Notes under the pieces: generated by a model | Seen by the model: only the letters and a program-made list of their open reading frames with translations | Databases searched by the model: none | What the model was told of the DNA's origin: nothing | In this document: positions 1 to 7,992 of the stretch, one piece after another | How the letters are laid out: each line of letters begins with the position of its first letter | Position numbering within the stretch: position 1 is the stretch's first letter | Position numbers and translations under genes: made by a program | Origin: Microcoleus sp. CAWBG506 | GTDB lineage: Bacteria > Cyanobacteriota > Cyanobacteriia > Cyanobacteriales > Microcoleaceae | Direction of reading: 5' to 3' | Length of the DNA stretch: 39,861 nt | Assembly (NCBI GenBank): GCA_020883125.1 | Contig: JAHREW010000014.1 | Coordinates: forward strand, 1-39,861

Positions 1-54
1 AAGTCGGGATAGGGCATTGCCACGACTCTAAATGGGCGCAGAGAGAGAGTAAGA

Positions 55-684
55 CTAGCAACGGTTAGCATCACCCAATGAAGCGTCAAGAATCACCGCA
101 CTTGTGACGGGCGGTGAGTATGTCAAAATTGTCCACCCATCAACTAAGAGTAACAGCAGGGTACATAAGAGCAAAATCAAATACATCCAAGGCTGAGACA
201 AAGGGCGGACATCTGTAGTATCAATGCCTGTTTTTGCTTCAACTAAACGGACTAATTTGGCAAATCCAGCCACTCGCATGGGTAACAAATAACCCTCTCC
301 CGAATGACTCAAAAAATAATAAACTAAACCACCTTGACCAGTCGATCGAGGTTTAAGAGCTTTGACCTCTGTCCAAGCTAGAGACCAACCTCTGCGAAAT
401 ACTTTGGGAAACCAGTTGGGATAAGTTACTTGAATTTCCTCGTCATTCACAATTACCCTTTCGCTAAGTACGCCATACAAACCCACAGCACCGACTACAA
501 TTCCCGCCCAAATAATATTAGCAGGCACCGGTGCTGCCGTTGCTGCGGACAAAAAAGGTAAGGGAATTGTTAAGGCTGCATACAAACTCAAAAGGGTGAT
601 TCTAATTAAAGGAGAAAGCCGGAATACCGCAGGTTCAAATAGGGGAGTAGAGGATAATGGCGATTCCATCGGTGGTACTGACAT
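55..684 (-). CDS. Membrane protein with a PH-like cytosolic domain, function unknown
   Basis: I do not recognise a named family. The reading frame is open from 762, but the ATG at 684 (MSVPPMESP...) gives a more natural 209-residue protein without the cysteine-containing leader. Two hydrophobic segments lie in the first 70 residues (LLSLYAALTIPLPFL and IIWAGIVVGAVGLYGVL). A polar beta-rich stretch follows (SERVIVNDEEIQVTYPNW ... RRGWSLAWTEVKALKPR), which looks like the bacterial PH-type domains that follow a membrane hairpin. A third transmembrane segment (MYLILLLCTLLLLLVDGW) sits near the C-terminus. It is co-oriented with the DUF1830 gene upstream, but a terminator-like hairpin lies between them, so they are probably separate transcripts. 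The PH-like call is by eye only. Confidence 0.7.
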   Translation of the reverse strand: MSVPPMESPLSSTPLFEPAVFRLSPLIRITLLSLYAALTIPLPFLSAATAAPVPANIIWAGIVVGAVGLYGVLSERVIVNDEEIQVTYPNWFPKVFRRGWSLAWTEVKALKPRSTGQGGLVYYFLSHSGEGYLLPMRVAGFAKLVRLVEAKTGIDTTDVRPLSQPWMYLILLLCTLLLLLVDGWTILTYSPPVTSAVILDASLGDANRC

Positions 685-743
685 GGTTGAAGTAAGAACG
701 GGTTTTATAGAAAGATTATCCGCGATCGGGCGAAGGTCTGCAC

Positions 744-783
744 AAAAAACTGCTCTTACCAATTTCAGATCGAGTAAGAGCAG
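744..783 (-). terminator. Rho-independent terminator for the DUF1830 gene
   Basis: A perfect 10-bp stem (CTGCTCTTAC at 750-759 with GTAAGAGCAG at 774-783) has a 14-nt loop. On the minus strand it is followed by a run of six T (A744-A749 on the plus strand). It lies about 80 bases downstream of the DUF1830 stop. Confidence 0.7.
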
Positions 784-862
784 ATTTTGTACAAGGTTTA
801 TTTGTTAAATGAAAAATTTATTAACTTCCGATCCCTGAGAAGTCCCCAATCCGAGAACTAGC

Positions 863-1252
863 TTAATCGACGGCTGTTAACGCCGGTACTGTTAAAGGCT
901 CTGAGGTTTCTCTAGATTTGGGACGGGCTGTAGTTGAGGGGCGATCGAGCTTACTTTCCGGTCTCGATCTGGTAGCATTGATAGGAGAATAGGGTCCTTC
1001 GTTAATCTGCAAGCGATCGCAAGGGATGGTATCAGACAAAATTGCACTCGCCATCATCCCAGTGTGAATTTCCAACATTGCTGCTGTCATTGCTTCAAAC
1101 ACTAAGCGCTGTCCGGGAAACACCACTCGTTCAAAATACCAGTTAGGAATGTTGGTGATGCGGGAAATTTGAATTTGACTGGTGGCGTTGACGTAGCAGC
1201 ACAGAATTTTGCTGTCGGCGTCTGAGGGTAGTGGATCAAGAATTTGAGCCAT
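863..1252 (-). CDS. DUF1830 domain protein
   Basis: This 129-residue protein carries the cyanobacterial DUF1830 signature in residues 15-75: ILCCYVNATSQIQI, then NIPNWYFERVVFPGQ, then LEIHTG. The family is largely confined to cyanobacteria and has no assigned function. Residues 85-129 are a polar, Ser/Thr/Arg/Pro-rich tail that looks disordered. No membrane segment is evident. It ends upstream of a clear hairpin terminator and is divergent from the radical SAM gene, with about 365 bases between them. Identification is from the recalled family signature. Confidence 0.85.
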   Translation of the reverse strand: MAQILDPLPSDADSKILCCYVNATSQIQISRITNIPNWYFERVVFPGQRLVFEAMTAAMLEIHTGMMASAILSDTIPCDRLQINEGPYSPINATRSRPESKLDRPSTTARPKSRETSEPLTVPALTAVD

Positions 1253-1617
1253 AACTGGTAGGGAGCCTTGGATAAAAGTTTTCGTTATCTTATAAAATTA
1301 ACACTTTGCGATCCCGGATTGTTGTAATGCGGACTACCAATTCCCTAGCACCTTAAGAGACCATAGTGCCGATAAAGGCAGAAAAAACGCGATATTAAGT
1401 GCGATCGTCAATTTTCTGTCAACCTTAGCTGTAATTAATTTAAAAATTCCCTATTTTATCGTCCTCCTACTCAGCCACGCCAACAGGCTCAGCTTTACTC
1501 CGATTCGGAAAATTTTAAAATATTTAATCTTAAATTACCAAAATTAGAGAGATTGTAAAGTTATATTAAAAGAATATTAACACAGTCAAAAAACTAGCAA
1601 TTTAGGATGTGGCAATC
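1253..1617. promoter_or_regulatory. Divergent intergenic region, AT-rich
   Basis: This spacer separates the DUF1830 gene (minus) from the radical SAM gene (plus) and should hold both promoters. The last 110 bases are very AT-rich, with TATATT/AATATT stretches around 1561-1578 that could serve as -10 elements. An AGGA at 1604-1607 lies 10 bases before the ATG at 1618. I see no convincing operator, RNA gene or long repeat. Confidence 0.4.
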
Positions 1618-3207
1618 ATGGAAAACCCAGAAAACCGAGAAAACCGAGTCCTGTATGTTCGCCTCCCTTGTAATCCCATTTTCCCGATCGGAGTTGTGTA
1701 TCTTTCCGATCACATCCACAAGCTGTTTCCCGATGTCCAACAACGGATTTTCGATGTAGGTGCCGTACCGCCCTTAGATTACGCCAAGGCTCTCGACGCC
1801 GCCGTCGATGAATTTCAACCAACCCTCCTAGTTTTCTCTTGGCGAGACATTCAAATTTACGCACCTGTGGGCGGTAGAGGCGGCAATCCCCTGCAAAATG
1901 CCTTTGAGTTTTACTACGCCAACAATCCCCTAATTAAAATGCGGGGAGCATTGGGAGGATTGCGTTTGGCAGTTTCTTATTACACCGAACTCTGGCGCAA
2001 TCAGGGGCTGATTAAGCGTGGATTGAAGCGCGCCCGGAAATACCGTCCCGAAGCTCGTGCAGTGGTAGGCGGCGGTGCTGTGAGTGTGTTTTACGAGCAG
2101 TTGGGACGCAGTTTACCCAAGGGGACTGTGGTTTCGGTGGGGGAAGGTGAGGCGCTGTTGGAGAAGTTGATTAAAGGCGAGGATTTAGCCCAGGAAAGGT
2201 GTTATGTGGTAGGTGAGACAGTCCCGCGCGATCGACTAATTCACGAAAAGCCAGCCAACATCGAGAAAACTGCTTGTAATTATCAGTACATCGAGACCAT
2301 TTGGCCGGAATTTTCCTATTATCTACAGGATAGGGACTTCTACATCGGCGTCCAAACCAAGCGCGGCTGTCCTCACAACTGCTGTTACTGCATTTACACG
2401 GTGATTGAAGGTAAGCAAGTGCGGATCAATCCAGCGCATGAGGTGGTGGCGGAGATTAGACAATTGTACGATCGAGGTATCCGCAACTTCTGGTTTACCG
2501 ACGCTCAATTTATCCCCGCCCGCAAATTCATTGATGACGCCGTTGAACTCTTGCAAAAAATCATCGCCGCCGGCATGACAGACATCCACTGGGCTGCTTA
2601 CATCCGTGCGGACAATCTCACACCAGAATTGTGCGATTTGATGGTAAAAACGGGAATGAATTACTTTGAAATCGGCATCACCAGCGGTTCCCAAGAATTA
2701 GTTCGCAAAATGCGTATGGGTTATAACTTACGAGTCGTTTTGGAAAATTGCCGCGATTTAAAAGCCGCCGGTTTCAACGATGTTGTTTCCGTAAACTACT
2801 CCTTTAATGTGATGGATGAAACCTTTGAAACCATCCGCCAAACCATTGCCTATCACCGGGAATTGGAGCGGATTTTTGGAGCGGATAAAGTAGAGCCAGC
2901 GATTTTCTTTATCGGGTTACAGCCCCACACAATTTTGGAAGAATACGCCTTTAAACAGGAGATTTTGCAACCTGGTTATGACCCGATGAGTTTGATGCCT
3001 TGGACAGCCAGGAAATTGCTGTGGAATCCTGAGCCTTTGGGTTCATTTTTCGGTCAAATTTGTTTGGAAGCTTGGCAGCGAAATTCCAATGATTTCGGTA
3101 GAGAAGTGATGGCTATTTTGGAGGAAAAATTGGGTTGTGCTGATTTGGAAGAGGCTTTGAGTGCCCCGGTAGAAGTTAAACAAAAACAGCTAACATCGGT
3201 TAGTTAA
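1618..3207 (+). CDS. B12-binding-type radical SAM protein (PSII high-light acclimation family, probable)
   Basis: Residues 1-210 form an N-terminal region like cobalamin-binding radical SAM enzymes (VLYVRLPCNPIFPIGVVYLS; VVGGGAVSVF ... VVSVGEGE). The radical SAM core starts at GVQTKRGCPHNCCYC. Its CxxxCxxC cysteines bind the 4Fe-4S cluster and sit at about residues 251, 255 and 258 from the ATG. Later core motifs include FWFTDAQF and YFEIGITSGSQELVRKM. Length (529 aa) and sequence resemble the cyanobacterial family annotated as photosystem II high light acclimation radical SAM protein; its substrate is unknown to me. A GTG at 1609 is also possible, but AGGA at 1604-1607 spaces correctly only for the ATG at 1618. 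It stands alone on this strand. Confidence 0.85.
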   Translation: MENPENRENRVLYVRLPCNPIFPIGVVYLSDHIHKLFPDVQQRIFDVGAVPPLDYAKALDAAVDEFQPTLLVFSWRDIQIYAPVGGRGGNPLQNAFEFYYANNPLIKMRGALGGLRLAVSYYTELWRNQGLIKRGLKRARKYRPEARAVVGGGAVSVFYEQLGRSLPKGTVVSVGEGEALLEKLIKGEDLAQERCYVVGETVPRDRLIHEKPANIEKTACNYQYIETIWPEFSYYLQDRDFYIGVQTKRGCPHNCCYCIYTVIEGKQVRINPAHEVVAEIRQLYDRGIRNFWFTDAQFIPARKFIDDAVELLQKIIAAGMTDIHWAAYIRADNLTPELCDLMVKTGMNYFEIGITSGSQELVRKMRMGYNLRVVLENCRDLKAAGFNDVVSVNYSFNVMDETFETIRQTIAYHRELERIFGADKVEPAIFFIGLQPHTILEEYAFKQEILQPGYDPMSLMPWTARKLLWNPEPLGSFFGQICLEAWQRNSNDFGREVMAILEEKLGCADLEEALSAPVEVKQKQLTSVS

Positions 3208-3221
3208 TCACAGGTTATTAG

Positions 3222-3239
3222 TCAGGAGTTTAGTCCTGA
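3222..3239 (+). terminator. Small hairpin downstream of the radical SAM gene
   Basis: TCAGGA (3222-3227) pairs with TCCTGA (3234-3239), followed by AAAA rather than a T-run. It resembles the dispersed cyanobacterial palindromes built on 'ggagtttagtcc', so it may be a repeat rather than a true terminator. Confidence 0.35.
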
Positions 3240-3461
3240 AAATGGGGGAAAGGGAATCAAATATATTTTCTCTTTTCCCTATTTTTTGATATATAGGAAC
3301 CGCCAAGGCTGTGACACAGGAATTATACGAAATTTCTCATAAACCCACGCCTGGGCAAATTACCGGGAGCATCCCGATTTTGCATAGGCGAAGCCCCTAG
3401 GAATATATTTGCACTCATTGAGATGCACCCAATGAAAACATAGTATCCCAAGCTTTCGGAA

Positions 3462-3881
3462 TTAATGTATGGGTTGCGTAAGTCCAGTCTGATTCAAATA
3501 CCGTTCAATCAGGACGATCGCCACTATATCATCTACGGGTCGCGGTGGAGTCCGCATCCCCAGCGGAATCAAGCGATTAAGTCCCGTCGCAGGGTACATT
3601 TGCCAGTAACGTTCCTTTGCTTCTAAACTGCTGTATCTCTCGTCAATCTGAGTAATTACGATGGAGGGTGACAAACTCAGAGTAAGTTTTTGTTTCCATT
3701 TTTTAGAAGTTGTTTGATCTCCCATCACCAATAAGTCAATGGGAAACTGTTCGCACAGAGATTGAATAGTTGAAATTGCACTTTCGGAGGGCACAACTTG
3801 ATGGTAGGAGATATTATTATCTGTAGTACCCATGACGGCGACACCGCACTTGTCTTTACCTGGATCGAAACCTAAAATCAT
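3462..3881 (-). CDS. YqgF/RuvX-like RNase H-fold nuclease
   Basis: This 139-residue protein has the RNase H-like plan of the YqgF/RuvX family. The first acidic strand is MILGFDPGKDKCGVAV with Asp6. The second acidic motif is TQIDERYSSLEAKERYW with Asp80/Glu81. A final motif RPVDDIVAIVLIERYL carries Asp117/Asp118. Family members process the 5' end of 16S rRNA or resolve branched DNA. The middle is divergent from canonical YqgF, so this may be the cyanobacterial side branch usually labelled 'resolvase' rather than the essential orthologue. It is monocistronic, with repeat-rich spacers on both sides. Confidence 0.75.
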   Translation of the reverse strand: MILGFDPGKDKCGVAVMGTTDNNISYHQVVPSESAISTIQSLCEQFPIDLLVMGDQTTSKKWKQKLTLSLSPSIVITQIDERYSSLEAKERYWQMYPATGLNRLIPLGMRTPPRPVDDIVAIVLIERYLNQTGLTQPIH

Positions 3882-4317
3882 AGTTATTAGTTATGGGTTA
3901 GCAATTAGAGCTATTCCGGTTGATTTGTCCTTGTTTTGTTTATAAAAATTTGCAGATTATGACAGCAATTTTACTTGACTTTTTTGTGATATTGACCTAT
4001 TATAGCCTTAATTCTGCGGTAGGGGCGGGTTTTACCTACCATCTATGTTGGAAACCAACAACATCATAAACCCGCCCCGGCTCGTCACACAACGTGAATA
4101 TACATTATTTTTTGGGTGGCACATCGTGTTAATCTGGGTGATTGGTTTGGTGGGGGCGGGTTTATAGAACCCATTTGAGATCTTTTGACGATCGACAGAC
4201 AACGGGCGATCGACAGACAACGGGCGATCGAGTACAATCGACAAAGTTGAGGTAATGCCAGTCGATCGCTCATCACAGTCGATCGCTTAATATTTCTTTA
4301 TACCACACTGTTTATTT
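3882..4317. other. Repeat-rich spacer between the YqgF-like and Rieske genes
   Basis: No convincing gene. It holds GGGGCGGGTTT-type sequences at about 4022-4033, AAACCCGCCCC at about 4069-4079 (an inverted pair) and a third GGGGGCGGGTTT near 4151. A tandem 18-mer follows. Two AGTCGATCGCT motifs occur at about 4260-4288 just before the Rieske start. Short frames here are in repeats and were not called. Confidence 0.5.
4190..4225. repeat. Two tandem 18-bp units
   Basis: GATCGACAGACAACGGGC occurs twice in perfect tandem (4190-4207 and 4208-4225), followed by the start of a third unit (GATCGAG). Confidence 0.9.
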
Positions 4318-4620
4318 ATGTCCTACTACTTAACAGCGCTCAATGAAGTTCCAGAATCGGGTGTATTGAAAGTAAAAGTTGAGGGAATTTCCCTCATTTT
4401 AAACCGTCAAGGCATGAATGTATCTTGCTACCGCAATGCTTGCACTCATTTGGAATATCCCATCGACATGGGTAAGGTAAGCGGCGGTATCATTACTTGT
4501 CCGTTTCATAAATATCAGTACAAGTTGGATAGCGGTAAATGTTTGAATGCACCTGCGGATTCTCTCGAATCATATCCGATCAAGATTGAGGGCGATCGCG
4601 TTTTTGTAGAAATAAATTAG
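4318..4620 (+). CDS. Rieske [2Fe-2S] ferredoxin
   Basis: This 100-residue soluble protein has both Rieske cluster-binding boxes: Cys42-Thr-His44 (in ACTHLEYP) and Cys61-Pro-Phe-His64 (in CPFHKYQY), with 16 residues between them. Two residues of each box ligate the 2Fe-2S cluster. The following KLDSGKC loop is typical of small dioxygenase-type Rieske ferredoxins, which carry electrons to oxygenases. No transmembrane anchor is present, so it is not the cytochrome b6f subunit. No partner oxygenase or reductase is adjacent, so the acceptor is unknown. Confidence 0.9.
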   Translation: MSYYLTALNEVPESGVLKVKVEGISLILNRQGMNVSCYRNACTHLEYPIDMGKVSGGIITCPFHKYQYKLDSGKCLNAPADSLESYPIKIEGDRVFVEIN

Positions 4621-5118
4621 TTATATATAGCAATCCTAAATCATTTGTGAATTTCTTACTCCCGGACCTTATGAAGGTCCGGGTTGGGGTGGGGTAAAAA
4701 ACTTTACGACTCCTGCAAGGACTGCTATAGCTGGTCTAAATGAGTTGTGAAAAAAAAGTTTTAAACTGAGATATTGCACCATTCTCAACAAGCTTTTTAT
4801 GGATGGGCATCCTGCCCATCCTACAAGAAATTCACTCTTTGTGGAACAGGCATCTTGCCTGTTGCTGAGAATGGTGCAAGATGTGATTTTAAACGAACCG
4901 CGAAGGCGCGAAGAACGCGAAGAACGGAAAGAGAAGAGAGTTTTAGGGCTTATTTAGACTCACGATAGAAGAGGGAAGTAAGAAAATGCCACAATAGCAA
5001 TAGTTTCAGTAATTACAGGATTTACGCACTCCGACAAAGAAACCGGGTTTTTTACGAAATAGTTGGTTACACACCTCTAAATTAGGTGAAAAACCCGGTT
5101 TCTGGGATCGTGCGTAGT
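4621..5118. other. Intergenic region built of dispersed palindromic repeats
   Basis: No gene is supported. A perfect 10-bp hairpin CCCGGACCTT/AAGGTCCGGG lies at 4661-4683. 'GGATGGGCATCCTGCCCATCC' and 'GGAACAGGCATCTTGCCTGTT' type repeats lie at about 4800-4865. A series of GCGAAG units (CCGCGAAGGCGCGAAGAACG) lies at about 4899-4926. A long inverted repeat (5038-5052 with 5089-5103) lies next to the stop of the PEP-CTERM gene. A frame at 4774-4968 runs through these repeats (…GTGILPV…) and is rejected as coding. Confidence 0.7.
5038..5103. repeat. Inverted repeat AGAAACCGGGTTTTT / AAAAACCCGGTTTCT
   Basis: Perfect 15-bp arms at 5038-5052 and 5089-5103 surround a 36-bp middle containing a shorter repeat (ACACCTCTAA / TTAGGTG). 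This is a common interspersed palindrome type in Oscillatoriales and could also end transcripts from the minus-strand PEP-CTERM gene just beyond. Confidence 0.85.
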
Positions 5119-7992
5119 TTATACTATTTTCGATCGCCATTGACGGTATAAAATCGCCAAAAGCCCGATCGCACCAAACCCCAAAAGCAGCCATTCTTCC
5201 GGTTCAGGAACCCCCGAAACATTCAAAGGATTATTCGGTTTAGTCAACTCCTCTTTACCGGATTCTACCTCGCGTTCAAATCGATCTGTTTTCGCTTCTG
5301 CTTGTTTTAGCTGCTCTCTTTGGTCATCATTCACTAACACAATCATGGAAGAATAAGGTGTCACTACATTAAAGGTTTTTGCCAGGGAGTGCATCGCATC
5401 TAACTGAGTCAATTGATTGGAAGTTTTCTGTTTGCTAAGTGCCATAATTAACTGTCGCGCTGCTATGGGTTTAAAACCTTGATTTTTGTCATTTTTTAAC
5501 TCTGTAGCAGCCGATTTCTGAGTTTTTTCCGATTTCGGCTTTTTGGCATAACTCCAAGCATAGCCATCAACAACACTAATGACAGACTTGCCAGATGCTG
5601 CTGTGGTCGCCACTCGCTGCATCGCTTCTTTAAGATCCGTAGCAACTCCCCCACCGCTATCTTGAATCACCTTTAACGTAGCGTCGTCATAACCCGGTGG
5701 TAAACCTCCTAAATGCACTGTCCACAACGGTGCTGCCATGGAAACGGTGTTTTTGCGATCGTCTGATAATTCGTAACTATGCCGATCGCTCACCAAGAAT
5801 ACACTATCATAAGTGCGATCGCCACGCAACTTGGCAAACTGTTGCAAGATATCCTTCAATTGAATCGAACCATAAAACGTTAACTTTTTTACATCAAAAC
5901 TACGGAAATTTTCTACCAACTTCGGGGACATACCGGCCGCACTCGACACATATAAATCCACCTTGTTTGTGGTTAAAATATTCTTTTTCAACCACTCAAA
6001 ATTATCCTTAAGTTCTTTAGTTTCCGTCGCCATACTGCGAGAAGTATCTAAGACTAAGGCTAATTTTTTCACCTGTGGCAAAAAGTAATTTACATCAATC
6101 AGTGGCTGAGCAAAAATAGTATTTCCTCCCGGGAAATTCGCTATGTGTGGTATAATTTGTGGCGGTGCAACTGCGGGCAAAAATGCTGGAACCCAAATTT
6201 CTTTTGCCTCTTTTTCATTGTAGTTTACCTGTTTCCCCGCCATAGTGCGACGAGTCTTTTTGTCCCAGAAAATATTGCGTTTTTCTGCTAAATTAGGCAT
6301 CGCCCAACCCTGGGCTTGTCGCATGACTTTGTAAGTAAGCCAGAGGTGCATTTCCGTTGGCCCATTAGTTTGTGTAAATTCTCGTTTAGCAGGGATGGGA
6401 AAAGCCCGCAAGCGATATTGTTTCGGGCCAATTTGTTCTAGCAAAGCCGGATCTACACTTTCTCTCACCTGCTGATTGTAGACTTGCTGAGCGGCACCTC
6501 GTGGCGATACAGTAAATGGAAAACGTTTTTTCAAATCCCCCGTATCACCTAGCCAAATTCCTGTGACTGCGGCGCTTTCTGGCAGCGAAAAGTAGTAAAA
6601 TACTTCTTGCAAGTTGGGTGTTTGATTTTTGTAAACTTCGTAGAGTTGAATATCAGCCCAATCACCATGTTCTTTGACTGTTACTTCTTGGGATTGCAAC
6701 CATACTTTTTCTTGATTGACATTCAGCAAACCTGCTTTAGCTTCTTCCCGATTTGAAGTGGATTGTACGGCGTGTTTGACTGCTTCGGCATCACCTTTTT
6801 GCAATTCGGTATCAAAGAATTCACCGTAGAGTTTTTCGGCTTTCTTCACATCCGCATCAGAGCCTTGATACAAAAAGGGAGACATTAAAAAATTATAGCT
6901 GTTCTGGACAGCCTTAGCCGCACTTTCATTCAAATTTAAAGTGCTTTTGTACATCTCATAAATGTGGTTGTTTTCTTCCACTGTGCTGAGATAGCGGTAA
7001 GGGGACAAATAAGCGTTGACTAATCCCGCTCGAATCCTATCAGATTTAGCTAATATAGTTTGCCTGCTGCTGTCATTAATCGGTGGAGTCGCCAGCATTT
7101 TCAGTGCTTGAATTTGTGGCTGTTGCTGCAAAGTTGCAAAAATAGCTACCCATGTTGCGATTACTGCTAAACTTCCGAAAATTGCCTGATTTTTACCATA
7201 TTGAGTAGCAAAGCTCCGAAATATTTTGTAACCTGACTGAAGATATAGAAATCCGTAAAGTGAAGGCATTACCACGAACAAGCTGGAGCTAAAACCAAAC
7301 ATTATTAAGGATAATGGCAGCCACCAAATTGTATAGAATGAAATGTATTTAAAAGATTCTATAAGTGGTTGCACCCAAGCAAAACTCAAAAATCCCACGA
7401 TGGTCACAATGGCGACAGGTAAAGCGTAAAACATCAGCAGCGTGGCAGCCCAAGTACCAACCAACAGCATTAAACTATGAAATACTAATTGAATTATGGC
7501 ACTATTTTCTTTTCCTATTAATCTAGTTAATATAAACGGTTTTGGTTGATGTGGGACTGCCGATAATTCTGAGCTACTATTTTCGGTTTTTCCCAGGTAT
7601 CCGTAAAGAATTTCTACTAAAAATGCTCCGATACACAAGGCTATAGTATCGATAATTTGAGAGCTGGCAGGAGTAAGTTCTCGCAGTACAAATAACCGAA
7701 GTAAGCAAAGCAAAAATAACGGCACTTCCACTCCGTAAAACAGTCGCATTAACTGCAATGGTTGCTTTATTAAATACCTGGCTCCGATGATGGTTGAGAT
7801 TGTAGGTACTGCAATTAGGGTTGTGAGGGTTAAGGAAAATTCCAGGGGGATAATTCTGTCTATGGTGGCTTGAAATAAGGGTATAGCCAGAACTGGTAAA
7901 ATACCTAGATAGACAATTGACAAAAATGTCAGGTTCCACAGCCAAAATATTGACTGAAATATTATATTAAGTGCGAGTTTTAGTTTTTTCAT
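5119..7992 (-). CDS. PEP-CTERM integral membrane protein with VIT-like and VWA domains
   Basis: This 957-residue protein is the likely substrate of the adjacent exosortase. Residues 1-300 hold about eight hydrophobic segments (e.g. LLVGTWAATLLMFYALPVAI). Residues 420-580 resemble a VIT domain (VWLQSQEVTVKEHGDWADIQL ... VFYYFSLPESAAVTGIWLGD). From about 640 a VWA domain begins with the MIDAS motif Asp649-Thr-Ser-Arg-Ser653. Residues 928-957 are a canonical PEP-CTERM tail: VPEPEEW, the hydrophobic GFGAIGLLAIL, then YRQWRSK. Most PEP-CTERM proteins are simple exported proteins, so a polytopic one is unusual; the family resembles TIGR02921 from memory. Its ATG overlaps the exosortase stop by 4 bases (ATGA, 7989-7992), indicating translational coupling. 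Confidence 0.9.
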   Translation of the reverse strand: MKKLKLALNIIFQSIFWLWNLTFLSIVYLGILPVLAIPLFQATIDRIIPLEFSLTLTTLIAVPTISTIIGARYLIKQPLQLMRLFYGVEVPLFLLCLLRLFVLRELTPASSQIIDTIALCIGAFLVEILYGYLGKTENSSSELSAVPHQPKPFILTRLIGKENSAIIQLVFHSLMLLVGTWAATLLMFYALPVAIVTIVGFLSFAWVQPLIESFKYISFYTIWWLPLSLIMFGFSSSLFVVMPSLYGFLYLQSGYKIFRSFATQYGKNQAIFGSLAVIATWVAIFATLQQQPQIQALKMLATPPINDSSRQTILAKSDRIRAGLVNAYLSPYRYLSTVEENNHIYEMYKSTLNLNESAAKAVQNSYNFLMSPFLYQGSDADVKKAEKLYGEFFDTELQKGDAEAVKHAVQSTSNREEAKAGLLNVNQEKVWLQSQEVTVKEHGDWADIQLYEVYKNQTPNLQEVFYYFSLPESAAVTGIWLGDTGDLKKRFPFTVSPRGAAQQVYNQQVRESVDPALLEQIGPKQYRLRAFPIPAKREFTQTNGPTEMHLWLTYKVMRQAQGWAMPNLAEKRNIFWDKKTRRTMAGKQVNYNEKEAKEIWVPAFLPAVAPPQIIPHIANFPGGNTIFAQPLIDVNYFLPQVKKLALVLDTSRSMATETKELKDNFEWLKKNILTTNKVDLYVSSAAGMSPKLVENFRSFDVKKLTFYGSIQLKDILQQFAKLRGDRTYDSVFLVSDRHSYELSDDRKNTVSMAAPLWTVHLGGLPPGYDDATLKVIQDSGGGVATDLKEAMQRVATTAASGKSVISVVDGYAWSYAKKPKSEKTQKSAATELKNDKNQGFKPIAARQLIMALSKQKTSNQLTQLDAMHSLAKTFNVVTPYSSMIVLVNDDQREQLKQAEAKTDRFEREVESGKEELTKPNNPLNVSGVPEPEEWLLLGFGAIGLLAILYRQWRSKIV

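Noticed and set aside
4032..4276. Two short minus-strand frames with DRPLSV repeats
   Set aside because: They arise from the tandem 18-mer and the GGGGCGGGTTT repeats, without a ribosome-binding site.
4774..4968. 64-residue frame with WASCPSYKK and GTGILPV
   Set aside because: It lies entirely in dispersed palindromic and GCGAAG repeats; these peptides recur wherever the repeats fall.
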